A stretch of DNA of 19,090 nucleotides from an uncultured Eubacteriales bacterium (GCA_900319255.1 ONNU01000134.1:1-19090), one strand, 5' to 3'; numbered from the stretch's first letter, positions 8,251 through 15,325 are shown. Program-made: numbers and translations. Notes: a model not told the origin generated them from the letters alone.

Positions 8251-8331
8251 GCAGGAAAGCAGAGGCTGTGAAATAAAGCAAGCCGGACAGTGCCATGAAA
8301 TCAGCCGGCTGTATCACACAGAAGCTCCTGC
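8251..8331 (-). other. Folded leader RNA candidate upstream of the surface protein
   Basis: Three nested pairings enclose one another: GCAGGA (8251-8256) with TCCTGC (8326-8331), CTGTG (8266-8270) with CACAG (8317-8321), and AGCCGG (8281-8286) with CCGGCT (8305-8310). If the promoter at 8368-8395 is used, this lies in a 5' leader of about 210 bases. I do not recognise it as a known riboswitch. The rest of the 440-base gap 8152-8591 holds only this, the promoter and the terminator at 8532-8568. Confidence 0.35.
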
Positions 8332-8367
8332 CGATATTTCCATGCAAAGTTCAGTAAAAATTGTGCG

Positions 8368-8395
8368 CTTATATTATTTCATAAAATCATGTCAA
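8368..8395 (-). promoter_or_regulatory. Probable promoter of the InlB-repeat gene
   Basis: On the minus strand TTGACA (8395-8390) is followed after 16 bases by TATAAG (8373-8368). The -35 is perfect and the -10 has five of six matches. It predicts a long leader to the ATG at 8151. Confidence 0.6.
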
Positions 8396-8531
8396 AAGCA
8401 TTTTCTTTTAGTGAGATTAAAGCGAATTTTCAAAAAATTATAAACCGTTCATAAAAATTTATCAATTTCAGTCAAACCGTTTACTAAAACAGTAGAAAAT
8501 GCCGCATTTCCGGGAGGCTTTATATTCCAAT

Positions 8532-8568
8532 AAAAAAAGCCGGCAGATCAGAGGATCCATCGGCTTTT
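8532..8568 (-). terminator. Terminator of the DUF2752 / small membrane protein operon
   Basis: AAAAGCCG (8535-8542) pairs with CGGCTTTT (8561-8568), with an inner GATC/GATC helix and AGAG loop. On the minus strand it ends in seven T residues. It lies 24 bases past the stop at 8592. Confidence 0.8.
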
Positions 8569-8591
8569 GGCTTTTGAGATATTATGTTTTA

Positions 8592-8984
8592 TCAGGTCGT
8601 TGTAGCGATCATTGTCATATCTGTTTTCAGCTTCTTGGGGAAATCGGACTGCTTGATAATACCGATAATACTGGTTACCAGAGGAATAAGACAAAGGAAC
8701 CAGCCGATAACAATACCGATGATCTTGCTTGTCCATTCAGCATCGAAGAATGATACAGCAAGAGTATTGCCGTTGAGCACGATATTGGTTTTCTGTCCGA
8801 TGCCGAGACCAAGAATAGTATTTATGCCGCCGAGATCCTTTTCAAAGCAGATCTGAGCGTTTGTCGGGGACATCATTGCTACGTTTACAGTAAAGCCCTG
8901 ATTCTGATAGAACATTGCCACATTCTGGCAAAACATTCCAAGATTAAAGCCATCTCTTACATTGATCATTAAAGTTTCTGCCAT
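8592..8984 (-). CDS. Small hypothetical membrane protein
   Basis: This 130-residue protein matches no family I can name. The first ~85 residues look like a soluble alpha/beta fold (MINVRDGFNLGMF, then alternating hydrophobic strands and GGINTILGLGIG). One strongly hydrophobic stretch at about 87-110 (IIGIVIGWFLCLIPLVTSII) would form one or two membrane helices, and a short basic tail follows. GAGGTG lies 9 bases before the ATG. The start is 7 bases after the DUF2752 stop, and the ribosome binding site overlaps the end of that gene, so the two are very probably co-transcribed and may act in the same membrane process. No function is assigned. Confidence 0.75.
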   Translation of the reverse strand: MAETLMINVRDGFNLGMFCQNVAMFYQNQGFTVNVAMMSPTNAQICFEKDLGGINTILGLGIGQKTNIVLNGNTLAVSFFDAEWTSKIIGIVIGWFLCLIPLVTSIIGIIKQSDFPKKLKTDMTMIATTT

Positions 8985-8991
8985 TATTCAG

Positions 8992-9333
8992 TCACCTCAA
9001 AAAAATTTTCCATAACCACAGCGCAAAAAGCAGCGCAAGGGTTATTATTCCTATAACAAGCTCCGCCTTTTTATTTATCCGTATACGGGGGAACAGGTAT
9101 GCGGCGAAAACATACGCAGTTTCTATCCCGATGACCGGGAACAGCGGATGCGCCCGGAACGCCCCCGCAAGGTCAAGCTGAAAAGTTAGCATCAATGCCC
9201 TTTTCAGACCGCACCCGGGACATTCCACGCCAAAGATAAGCCGTACCGGACATCTGTATACAAAAACAACGAACAGGATAAAAGCCGCTGCGCACAGGCA
9301 TCTGACAGCAAATTGTTTCTTTGCCTTATCCAT
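8992..9333 (-). CDS. DUF2752 membrane protein
   Basis: This 113-residue protein belongs to the DUF2752 family, small membrane proteins of unknown function. The family hallmark is CPGCGLKRA at about 38-46, followed by a short amphipathic stretch and HPL at 62-64. Hydrophobic segments lie at about 9-27, 64-82 and 92-111, giving three membrane helices. I prefer the ATG at 9333 to the one at 9354, because GGAGGG sits 5 bases before it and the longer form adds only a polar septapeptide. It is the first gene of a two-gene operon with the small membrane protein downstream and has its own promoter at 9386-9415. The two cysteines could bind metal, which is unproven. Confidence 0.85.
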   Translation of the reverse strand: MDKAKKQFAVRCLCAAAFILFVVFVYRCPVRLIFGVECPGCGLKRALMLTFQLDLAGAFRAHPLFPVIGIETAYVFAAYLFPRIRINKKAELVIGIITLALLFALWLWKIFLR

Positions 9334-9385
9334 AAATCCCTCCGCAGAGTGCAAAATCCCTTCGGGGCAAAACTTCCCCAGACAT

Positions 9386-9415
9386 ATAATAGCACATTTC
9401 CGTATATTATTTCAA
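9386..9415 (-). promoter_or_regulatory. Promoter of the DUF2752 operon
   Basis: On the minus strand TTGAAA (9415-9410) and TATTAT (9391-9386) are 18 bases apart, and a TG one base before the -10 gives an extended -10. The -35 box uses the last codons and stop of the DUF4097 gene. Confidence 0.6.
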
Positions 9416-10357
9416 GTCAATATTACCGCTTACTGTCTCAAAGCTGTAATTTCTTTCCGAGCCTGCGGAAGCGGGGACATTGATATCACCGCTGACGGTA
9501 TCCGTATTATAAACGCCGTCACTGCCCATTCTGCCCTCGATCTCACCGCTGATGGTAGAAACGTCAAGCCTTTTTGTATCGAAAACATCTATGCTGAAAT
9601 CACCGCTGATGCTGCTGAGATCTGCGCTGTCAGATTTTGCCTTGCTGAGTGAGGATTCGCCGCTGGTAGTCGAGATGCTGAAATTCTTTTTTGCATCGCA
9701 GTCAGAGGCGGTGATATTTCCGCTTACGGTATTTATTTTGATATCCGTACCCGAGCTGACGTTTTTCATTGTAACACAGCCGCTGACGGCATTTACCTCA
9801 AATGCGCTGACGGTGCTGATATTACCTGCTTTGATATCGCCGCTTGTAGTATTGATATGGAAGCTGCTCTTTGAAGAAAGCTTTATTTCAGAGCTTATCT
9901 CACCGGAAACGGTTTGCAGCTGCACCCTCTCGAAATTCTCCTGGGGGAGATATACGGTGAGGGCATTATCCTTGCTGAAATTGAAGAATTTAATATATTC
10001 AAACCACTGTCTGTTATCCTTCTGCTCAGCCTTGAGCTGTATCTTACCCTTTTCATCGGGATCATCATAGGTTCTTTTTATATCATAAGTGATCTTGCCG
10101 TCGGTGCTGTTGAAATATTCAAGCCTGGTCTTTTTATCGGGCGAATGCTTTACGATAATGCTGTCGCTGATAGTAAGCAGATCCAGTGTAGAAAGCTCGC
10201 CCTCAAATTCAAAGGTCTTTTTCTCAAAATTCATATCCGACGCAGAGGAAAAATCAAAGTTTGTATTTGCTCCTCCGATGATAAGACAGATAATGCCTGC
10301 AATTGTAAAAACGCAGCCTATTATAATACATACTCCTGCTACTTTTTTCATATTCAT
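9407..10357 (-). CDS. DUF4097 repeat protein (membrane-anchored beta-helix)
   Basis: This 316-residue protein of the DUF4097 family has one N-terminal membrane helix (about 5-28) and an exported C-terminal part. From about residue 147 to the end it repeats the motif [TAS]xSG[DEN][IVF] nine times at roughly 15-22-residue spacing (TVSGEI, TTSGDI, AVSGCV, TVSGNI, TTSGES, SISGDF, TISGEI, TVSGDI, TVSGNI), which is typical of a right-handed beta-helix. I chose the ATG at 10357, whose first base is the last base of the DUF1700 stop (TGATG); a GTG at 10360 and an ATG at 10351 are alternatives. It is the last gene of the PadR-DUF1700-DUF4097 cassette, common in Firmicutes. A role in envelope stress sensing has been suggested for such proteins but is not settled. 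Confidence 0.88.
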   Translation of the reverse strand: MNMKKVAGVCIIIGCVFTIAGIICLIIGGANTNFDFSSASDMNFEKKTFEFEGELSTLDLLTISDSIIVKHSPDKKTRLEYFNSTDGKITYDIKRTYDDPDEKGKIQLKAEQKDNRQWFEYIKFFNFSKDNALTVYLPQENFERVQLQTVSGEISSEIKLSSKSSFHINTTSGDIKAGNISTVSAFEVNAVSGCVTMKNVSSGTDIKINTVSGNITASDCDAKKNFSISTTSGESSLSKAKSDSADLSSISGDFSIDVFDTKRLDVSTISGEIEGRMGSDGVYNTDTVSGDINVPASAGSERNYSFETVSGNIDLK

Positions 10358-10950
10358 CACGCCCCCTTGAATTGTCTGCCGATAGCCTTGACGATAATTG
10401 CAGTAAGCTTTGCATAAAGCTTAGTAAGCACGACCGTTCCGACTGCAAGCAGTATTCCGATACCGATAAGAAGCAGACCTGCGCCTAAAACCACCATAAG
10501 CATACCGAAGTCACCTGTGAAGAATGCGGCGACTGCCATACCGATACCGCCGACTCCCATAGCGAGAGCCGATGCAAACAATGACAGGATAACTGCCCAT
10601 ACAGATATGTAGACAGAAAACGCAGCGCAAAGCAGTGAGAACCAGATGGGGAAGCCTATTATTATCAGAACGATAGCCCATACCGGAAGCTTTTTTCTTG
10701 GCTGAGGCTTGGGAGCGTACTGAGTAACGGCAGGAAAGCTCTGCGTATTCACAGCGTTATTATTTTCCTTAATATAATCCGCAATATCCTCCATAGTGCC
10801 CAGAGAAGCCACAGCCTCCTGTTCGGTCATACCCTCTTCCATAGCGTCCTCGATAAGCTCGCTGTAATACTCGATGAATTTATCAGCCTCCTCACCAGAC
10901 AGACCGGCGGTCATATTTTTAAGCTGATCTATAAATTCGGCTTTAGTCAT
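10357..10950 (-). CDS. DUF1700 membrane protein
   Basis: This 197-residue protein belongs to the DUF1700 (HAAS-like) family. Its first ~65 residues are a soluble helical domain with FIDQLKNMTAGLS, IEYYSELIEDAMEEGMTEQEAVASLG and ADYIKE, the family signature. A Pro/Lys linker follows, then about four membrane helices from residue 88 to 180. I prefer the ATG at 10950. The strong site GGGAGG is 9 bases before it but touches the alternative ATG at 10959 directly, leaving no spacing there. The gene overlaps padR by 8 bp and its stop overlaps the DUF4097 start by one base, so all three should be translationally coupled. Related DUF1700 proteins accompany PadR regulators and DUF4097 proteins in many Firmicutes. 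Confidence 0.88.
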   Translation of the reverse strand: MTKAEFIDQLKNMTAGLSGEEADKFIEYYSELIEDAMEEGMTEQEAVASLGTMEDIADYIKENNNAVNTQSFPAVTQYAPKPQPRKKLPVWAIVLIIIGFPIWFSLLCAAFSVYISVWAVILSLFASALAMGVGGIGMAVAAFFTGDFGMLMVVLGAGLLLIGIGILLAVGTVVLTKLYAKLTAIIVKAIGRQFKGA

Positions 10951-11263
10951 TTTTGTCATCCTCCCTTGTCACGAATCGGTAGATATCAGTGATCTCATTC
11001 CATTCATCCTTGAAATCCAAAAGACGGTGCTGCCCCTTATCGGTGATCCGATAATATTTTCTGAGCCTGCCGTTATGTTCCACAGAATACACAGTAAGCA
11101 TATCCGCAGATTCCAGCCGTCTGAGAATAGGATAAAGAGTCGATTCTGAAATTGTCATATACGGCTTGATATCCTTGATTATTTTATAGCCGTAGGAATC
11201 ATCGTTCTTTATCGCAGCTAATACACAGACATCCAGCAACCCTCGTTTAAGCTGTATATCCAT
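10943..11263 (-). CDS. PadR family transcriptional regulator
   Basis: This 106-residue winged-helix repressor shows the PadR signature throughout: SYGYKIIK at 23-30, ISESTLYPILRRLE at 38-51 for the recognition helix, and the wing GRLRKYYRITDKG at 65-77. The short C-terminal dimerisation helix places it in the small PadR-s2 group. AGGAGGTG sits 5 bases before the start. It heads the operon with DUF1700 and DUF4097, and the promoter in front is covered by a perfect palindrome, so autorepression is very likely. PadR proteins respond to small molecules or to antibiotics that act on the envelope; the signal here is unknown. Confidence 0.93.
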   Translation of the reverse strand: MDIQLKRGLLDVCVLAAIKNDDSYGYKIIKDIKPYMTISESTLYPILRRLESADMLTVYSVEHNGRLRKYYRITDKGQHRLLDFKDEWNEITDIYRFVTREDDKND

Positions 11264-11281
11264 ATCAACACCTCCTGTTGC

Positions 11282-11315
11282 ATAATACTATATCACATAT
11301 AGTATTATATGTCAA
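11282..11315 (-). promoter_or_regulatory. padR operon promoter with overlapping operator
   Basis: On the minus strand TTGACA (11315-11310), a 17-base spacer and TATAGT (11292-11287) form a strong promoter, helped by a TG in the extended -10 position. A perfect 11-bp inverted repeat, ATAATACTATA (11282-11292) with TATAGTATTAT (11298-11308), covers the -10 and most of the spacer. ATACT...AGTAT cores are typical of PadR-type operators. Confidence 0.88.
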
Positions 11316-11330
11316 GGGGTATTTGGATAA

Positions 11331-11363
11331 TAGTTTATAGTTTTTAGTTTTTAGTTTATAGTA
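11331..11363. repeat. TTTTAGTTTATAG low-complexity repeat
   Basis: Tandem, slightly varied units of TAGTTTATAGTTTT lie between the PadR promoter and the element at 11365. They probably arose by slippage. No gene is seen. Confidence 0.55.
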
Positions 11364-11364
11364 A

Positions 11365-11466
11365 TTACCTGAATCCCCTGTAGAAAGCCTCCCTTGAAAG
11401 TGGAGATGCAGAGCGTAAGCGAAGGGGAGAGGTATTGTTATTCACTTTCAGCCGGCATTCAGGTAA
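11365..11466. repeat. 102-bp element bounded by perfect inverted repeats
   Basis: TTACCTGAAT (11365-11374) and ATTCAGGTAA (11457-11466) are a perfect 10-bp inverted pair. Inside, TGAAAGTG (11395-11402) pairs with CACTTTCA (11443-11450), so the whole unit can fold into one long nested hairpin. No reading frame is seen in it. It resembles a REP-like or miniature mobile element. It lies in the 339-base gap between divergent padR and the gene at 11603. Confidence 0.55.
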
Positions 11467-11484
11467 AAAAATTGGTAAAAAGTA

Positions 11485-11514
11485 TTGTAAAAGTTGGGCA
11501 GTATGTAGTATAAT
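11485..11514 (+). promoter_or_regulatory. Probable promoter of the acidic hypothetical gene
   Basis: TTGTAA (11485-11490), 18 bases, then a perfect TATAAT (11509-11514). The -35 is weak (four of six). The ATG at 11603 follows after a leader of about 80 bases. Confidence 0.5.
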
Positions 11515-11602
11515 AAATTTGTAGACAATTTTTCGCATCCAGTAATGCATCTGAAAAGCGGAAAGACAGTCAGATATTTTTTGGAGGGGAGGAACCTTTT
11601 TT

Positions 11603-12238
11603 ATGAATCTGTTAGATAAAGTAGGCGAGGGTCTGACTAATTCTGTCGATTTCCTTGTGGAGAAAAACAGACAGCTTGCGCAGCTTAATCGTCTTTCAGC
11701 AGTGATCAGAACTGAAACAGACGTTATCAACCGCGCGTATATCGCTCTCGGTAAACAGTATTTCAAGATCCTGGAGGGTACCGCTGAAGAGAATGATATG
11801 AGTCAGATCTGCGAGGTTATAAAGTTCTCGGAGGAAAGACTTAAAAAGGCTCAGGCTCGTTATGATTATGTTAAGGTCTATGGCGTTCCTGCGTCACCGG
11901 TGGATTCTATGGAAATGAACCGTACACCTGACTCAGTATATGAGGACGAGGAGCTGGGCTTTGATGAGGAGCCTGCTCAGGCGGATATCGAAGAGGATGA
12001 AAATGCTGATATAACTATTGCAGTTGTCGGCGAGGATGCTCCTGAGACGGAGAGCGCAGCGCAGGAGGCTGCTGAAAATGCAGACGAAGCTGCCGCTGAA
12101 ACAGAAGAAGCATCAGCTCAGCAGGATGAGGAGGATACCGAAAGGATCATATCAGAAAAAACTGCCGAGACTATGAATTATCTTAAAAAGAAGCGCAGCC
12201 GTAAAAGCGCTGACGATAACGAGGCTGCAAACGACTGA
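11603..12238 (+). CDS. Hypothetical acidic protein with helical N terminus
   Basis: This 211-residue protein has no family I recognise with certainty. Residues 1-95 are predicted helical and well-structured, with a likely coiled-coil (VDFLVEKNRQLAQLNRLSAV and EVIKFSEERLKKAQARYDYV). From about 110 to 185 it is very rich in Glu, Asp and Ala and probably disordered. It ends with a basic patch, LKKKRSRKS, before an acidic tail. The N terminus resembles the small helical bundle found next to zinc ribbons in other Firmicutes proteins, but no cysteine pairs are present. GGAGG lies about 10 bases before the start. It has its own promoter and a terminator at 12303-12334, so it is probably monocistronic. 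It is probably cytoplasmic, as it has no signal peptide or membrane segment. Confidence 0.75.
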   Translation: MNLLDKVGEGLTNSVDFLVEKNRQLAQLNRLSAVIRTETDVINRAYIALGKQYFKILEGTAEENDMSQICEVIKFSEERLKKAQARYDYVKVYGVPASPVDSMEMNRTPDSVYEDEELGFDEEPAQADIEEDENADITIAVVGEDAPETESAAQEAAENADEAAAETEEASAQQDEEDTERIISEKTAETMNYLKKKRSRKSADDNEAAND

Positions 12239-12302
12239 TAACCGGTGCAGACCTGCGTGCGATCCTATCCATAGTGAAGGATACGATATAATATAATTAA
12301 TG

Positions 12303-12334
12303 AAAGAAACAGCCGTTGGTACGGCGTTTCTTTT
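12303..12334 (+). terminator. Terminator after the acidic hypothetical gene
   Basis: AAAGAAAC-A-GCCG (12303-12315) pairs with CGGC-G-TTTCTTT (12322-12333) around a 6-base loop, ending in TTTT. Two overlapping TATAAT boxes at 12287-12297 lie just before it, so it could also attenuate a transcript into the ECF gene; no good -35 is visible for them. Confidence 0.65.
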
Positions 12335-12387
12335 GCAGACAAAAAATATTCGCTGTATTCGCATAGGAACAGCAGGAGGAAATAATT

Positions 12388-13101
12388 ATGAAAGCTATGA
12401 CAGCGGAAGATAAGAAGAAAACTTCCAAAGGCAGGAAAAACAGCCCGAGAAAAAGGATGTCTGAAAAAACAAGAGATCTTGCAATACTCGGTCTGCTTGC
12501 GGCGATAACCTTTCTCATGGGCTTCACACCGATAGGATATATCCCCATCGGCGCATTGAAGATAACCTTTATGACATTGCCGGTCATCGTTGCGGCTGCA
12601 ATTCTCAAGCCAAGAGATGCGGCTGTTATCGGCGGACTTTTCGGCATTACCAGCTTTATTCAGGCTATGTCGGGAATGAGCGTGCTGACAGGGGCGCTTT
12701 TTCAGCTCAATCCCCTGCTGACATTTCTTCTTTGTGTCGTTCCAAGAGTTCTTGAGGGATTTCTCGGAGGACTTATCTTCACAGGACTGAAAAAGATAGA
12801 TAAGACAAGATTTGTCTCGTATGTTGTCACCAGTCTTTCGGTGCCCGTTATGAATACCATCTTCTTTATGAGCGCCCTTTATGCCGAGATAAAGATCATC
12901 GCAGCCTCTGACCCCACAGGCGGAAGCCTTACAGGTGATTTCGCATCGACATTCACAGGCGTTGCAGATAAGGCAGCCGGGGATGTTATCCTGTTTTTCG
13001 GCGCGATGGTGGGTGTTCAGGCTATTGTTGAGGCTGCGGTATGTTTTGTTGTAGGTACAGCTATAACTAAAGCGCTGGCTGTTGCTCTCAAGAAGAAATA
13101 A
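12388..13101 (+). CDS. ECF transporter S component (substrate uncertain, perhaps pantothenate)
   Basis: This 237-residue membrane protein is the substrate-binding (S) subunit of an energy-coupling-factor vitamin importer. After a basic tail (KKKTSKGRKNSPRKRMSEK) it shows the S-component pattern: a first helix with LAILGLLAAITFLMGFTPIG, then IPIGALKITFMTLPVIVAAAILKPRDA and a Gly-rich third helix, for six membrane helices in all. It would work with the shared EcfA/A'/T module encoded elsewhere. It is not BioY. The arrangement near birA, and the resemblance of the N-terminal half to PanT-like proteins as I remember them, make pantothenate a reasonable guess only. AGGAGG is 8 bases before the ATG. 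A terminator-like hairpin follows the stop. Confidence 0.82.
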   Translation: MKAMTAEDKKKTSKGRKNSPRKRMSEKTRDLAILGLLAAITFLMGFTPIGYIPIGALKITFMTLPVIVAAAILKPRDAAVIGGLFGITSFIQAMSGMSVLTGALFQLNPLLTFLLCVVPRVLEGFLGGLIFTGLKKIDKTRFVSYVVTSLSVPVMNTIFFMSALYAEIKIIAASDPTGGSLTGDFASTFTGVADKAAGDVILFFGAMVGVQAIVEAAVCFVVGTAITKALAVALKKK

Positions 13102-13125
13102 AACTGCATTGAATAATTATACGTG

Positions 13126-13156
13126 ATGACGCTTTGCCTTGCAGAGCGTCATTTTT
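13126..13156 (+). terminator. Terminator or attenuator between the ECF and nucleotidyltransferase genes
   Basis: ATGACGCT (13126-13133) pairs with AGCGTCAT (13145-13152) around an 11-base loop and is followed by TTTTT. The ribosome binding site of the next gene begins only about 4 bases later. Confidence 0.8.
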
Positions 13157-13174
13157 AAAAGGAGGGCATAGAAT

Positions 13175-13990
13175 ATGATAAATGACGAACAGGTAAAAAA
13201 CCTGCTGGATCAGCTTTGCAGCTTTGACGAGGTAGAAGCTGTAGTGCTGGGGGGATCCCGTTCAGGAAAGAATTCTGACGACAGATCCGATTATGATATC
13301 TATGTATACGGCGAGCCTTTTGTTCCGGAGGAAAAGCGAAACGCAATATATGAAAGCCTGTGCAGCAAATATGAAACGGGTAATCATTACTTTGAATATG
13401 AGGATAATGTCATATTGAAAAACGGCACATATGCGGATATTATTTTCAGGAATTTCACGGATATAGAAAGGTATCTTCATCATGTTGTGGACGGGGGAAA
13501 GGCCTTCAACGGCTATACCACCTGCTTCTGGCATAATGTGATACGCTCGGAGATACTTTATGATAAAAACGGAAAGTATGAGGCAATGCAGAAAAAATAT
13601 GATATACCCTATCCTGAAAAGCTGAGGGAGAATATCATAAAAAGAAATATGGCTCTTCTGCGGGGCTATATGCCGTCATATGATAAGCAGGTGATGAAGG
13701 CTGCGGGAAGAGATGATATCGTCAGCGTGAATCACAGAACAGCGGCATTCCTTGAGTCCTATTTCGATGTGATCTTTGCCGCAAACAAAAAGACCCATCC
13801 CGGAGAGAAAAAGCTTATTGACATATGCAAAAGTGAATGTGAGATCCTGCCGGAAGGCTTTGAGGAAAATCTCCGGACATTGTTTGATGTGATGTTTGCA
13901 GATAAGGATAAGCTCAGAGCGGCGCTTGATGAAATAATAAAAGAGCTTGAAGCGGTTCTTGAGAAAAACAATATTGTATTCGGGGGATAA
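13175..13990 (+). CDS. Nucleotidyltransferase domain protein (DUF4037-like)
   Basis: This 271-residue protein has an N-terminal polymerase-beta-type nucleotidyltransferase domain. The active site is complete: GGSRSG at 26-31, the metal-binding pair in SDYDIYV (D39 and D41), and a third acidic residue in TYADIIF (D88). The C-terminal ~150 residues are mostly helical (LRENIIKRNMALLRGY, VNHRTAAFLESYFDVIF) and resemble the substrate-binding helical half of aminoglycoside or tRNA-type nucleotidyltransferases and DUF4037 proteins. The substrate cannot be read from the sequence; resistance or tRNA modification would be guesses. AGGAGG lies 10 bases before the ATG. The stop is 2 bases from the birA start, so they form one operon. 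Confidence 0.8.
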   Translation: MINDEQVKNLLDQLCSFDEVEAVVLGGSRSGKNSDDRSDYDIYVYGEPFVPEEKRNAIYESLCSKYETGNHYFEYEDNVILKNGTYADIIFRNFTDIERYLHHVVDGGKAFNGYTTCFWHNVIRSEILYDKNGKYEAMQKKYDIPYPEKLRENIIKRNMALLRGYMPSYDKQVMKAAGRDDIVSVNHRTAAFLESYFDVIFAANKKTHPGEKKLIDICKSECEILPEGFEENLRTLFDVMFADKDKLRAALDEIIKELEAVLEKNNIVFGG

Positions 13991-13992
13991 AA

Positions 13993-14958
13993 ATGAAGGA
14001 TAAGATCCTTGCTGCGCTTGAAAACAGCGACGGCTTTATTTCCGGCGGAGAGCTGAGCAAACAGCTGGGAGTTTCCAGAACGGCTGTATGGAAATATATC
14101 AGGAATCTCCGCGAGGAAGGCTATGTGATAGATTCTGTTACCAACAGGGGCTACTGCATGAGGGAAAAGCCGGCTTTGCTGGATGCGCAGATAATTAGAA
14201 ATTCCATTCCTGCGCGCATTGTGGGAAGGGAAGTCGTTGTTCTGAAAAGTGTGGATTCCACCAATGAGGAGCTGAAACGCCGCGCAAGAGACGGTGCAAT
14301 AAGCGGCATAGTTGTGGCGTCAGAGTCCCAGACAGGGGGAAAGGGCAGACTGGGAAGAAGCTGGAAATCTGATCCGGGAGGATTATTTTTCTCGCTGCTG
14401 CTGAGACCCGAGCTGCCGCCTGCGGAGCTTTCCTCCATCACCCTTGCTGCGGGGCTTGCCGTGTGTCTTGCTGTGCGCGAATATACAGGTCTGGACGCAA
14501 GAATAAAATGGCCGAACGATATCATTATCGGCAATAAAAAGCTCTGCGGTATCCTTACGGAAATGGCTGCGCAGTCGGATATAATCGAATATGTCATCAT
14601 AGGCATAGGAATCAATGTAAATAATCGTGAATTCCCGGAGGAAATCAGAGCAAAGACTGTATCTCTGAGGGAGCAGACCGGAAAGCTCATTGACAGGAAT
14701 GATTTCTTTGTGGCTGTGCTGAAGCATCTTGATGAAGAGGCAGCGTCATTCATTTCTGGCTTTTCTGCTGATGAATTCCGGCAGATAAGCGAGCTTTGCG
14801 CCACCATAGGAAGACGTGTCTCTGCATCCCGGGGCGACAGCAGGATCGAGGGTACGGCTGAAAGCATCAGCAGCAGCGGTGAGCTTGAGGTGCGCGATGA
14901 CAGCGGAAAGCTTCATCGTATCAGCTCGGGCGAGGTCGTTGTACAGGGCATATATTGA
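13993..14958 (+). CDS. birA: Bifunctional biotin ligase / biotin operon repressor BirA
   Basis: This 321-residue enzyme makes biotinyl-AMP and transfers biotin to carboxylase carrier domains. It is the class II form with a DNA-binding domain. The N-terminal helix-turn-helix is at 18-45 (GGELSKQLGVSRTAVWKYIR), then the catalytic domain with SVDSTNEE at 86-93, the adenylate loop GGKGRLGR at 115-122 (usual form GRGRxGR, so two residues differ), KWPND at 172-176 and the lysine-containing KKLCGILTEM at 182-191. The C-terminal SH3-like domain ends in ISSGEVVVQGIY. The start is 2 bases past the preceding stop with no separate leader. Biotin repression of target operons is likely but no BirA box is seen in this window. 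Confidence 0.95.
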   Translation: MKDKILAALENSDGFISGGELSKQLGVSRTAVWKYIRNLREEGYVIDSVTNRGYCMREKPALLDAQIIRNSIPARIVGREVVVLKSVDSTNEELKRRARDGAISGIVVASESQTGGKGRLGRSWKSDPGGLFFSLLLRPELPPAELSSITLAAGLAVCLAVREYTGLDARIKWPNDIIIGNKKLCGILTEMAAQSDIIEYVIIGIGINVNNREFPEEIRAKTVSLREQTGKLIDRNDFFVAVLKHLDEEAASFISGFSADEFRQISELCATIGRRVSASRGDSRIEGTAESISSSGELEVRDDSGKLHRISSGEVVVQGIY

Positions 14959-15001
14959 GTTGAGCACTTTTTGTCACAAATGGAAACGGAGTGAGGCAAA
15001 A

Positions 15002-15316
15002 ATGGCAAGATCATTTTATAAATTTGAGGTCAGCGATAGTGCAAAAGCATATGAAGAAATATGCGGCATACTGACACAGCGGGGGTTTAAAAAGACCTCA
15101 GCCAAAAAAGAAGAGATCTGGAAATGGGGCACGGGTCTGACCTGTGCTCCGAAATATATAAGCATAGAGATACCTGAGGAGCACGCCATAGTAATAAAAG
15201 CGTGGGTCAGATCCCTTGTGACCGGAGAAATGGAGATAGACAGCGGATTCACAGCGATCATTCCAAAGGAGCAGCTGAAATATGTTATCCGTACTATACA
15301 GGAGAGTGTTATCTGA
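15002..15316 (+). CDS. Small hypothetical protein
   Basis: This 104-residue protein has no family I recognise. The start at 15002 is supported by GAGTGAGG 5 bases upstream; the open frame reaches further back, but only into birA. The composition is mixed alpha/beta with strands such as YISIEIPEEHAIVIKAWV, GFTAIIPKEQL and a final helix (KYVIRTIQES). It begins with aromatic and charged residues and has no signal peptide, so it is probably cytoplasmic. It lies 43 bases after birA and may share its transcript. There is one ligand-type cysteine at most (CGILT and CAPKY), and no catalytic motif is apparent. Confidence 0.65.
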   Translation: MARSFYKFEVSDSAKAYEEICGILTQRGFKKTSAKKEEIWKWGTGLTCAPKYISIEIPEEHAIVIKAWVRSLVTGEMEIDSGFTAIIPKEQLKYVIRTIQESVI

Positions 15317-15325
15317 CCGACGGTA

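Noticed and set aside
8251..8331. Cyclic di-GMP riboswitch upstream of the surface protein
   Set aside because: The conserved GEMM sequence blocks are not present; only generic nested pairing is seen.
8018..8347. 109-residue reading frame on the minus strand
   Set aside because: It lies in another frame over the real signal-peptide start at 8151 and over the non-coding leader; it has no ribosome binding site and odd composition.
14816..15001. Longer N terminus for the small protein at 15002
   Set aside because: It overlaps the birA 3' end and only the ATG at 15002 has a ribosome binding site.
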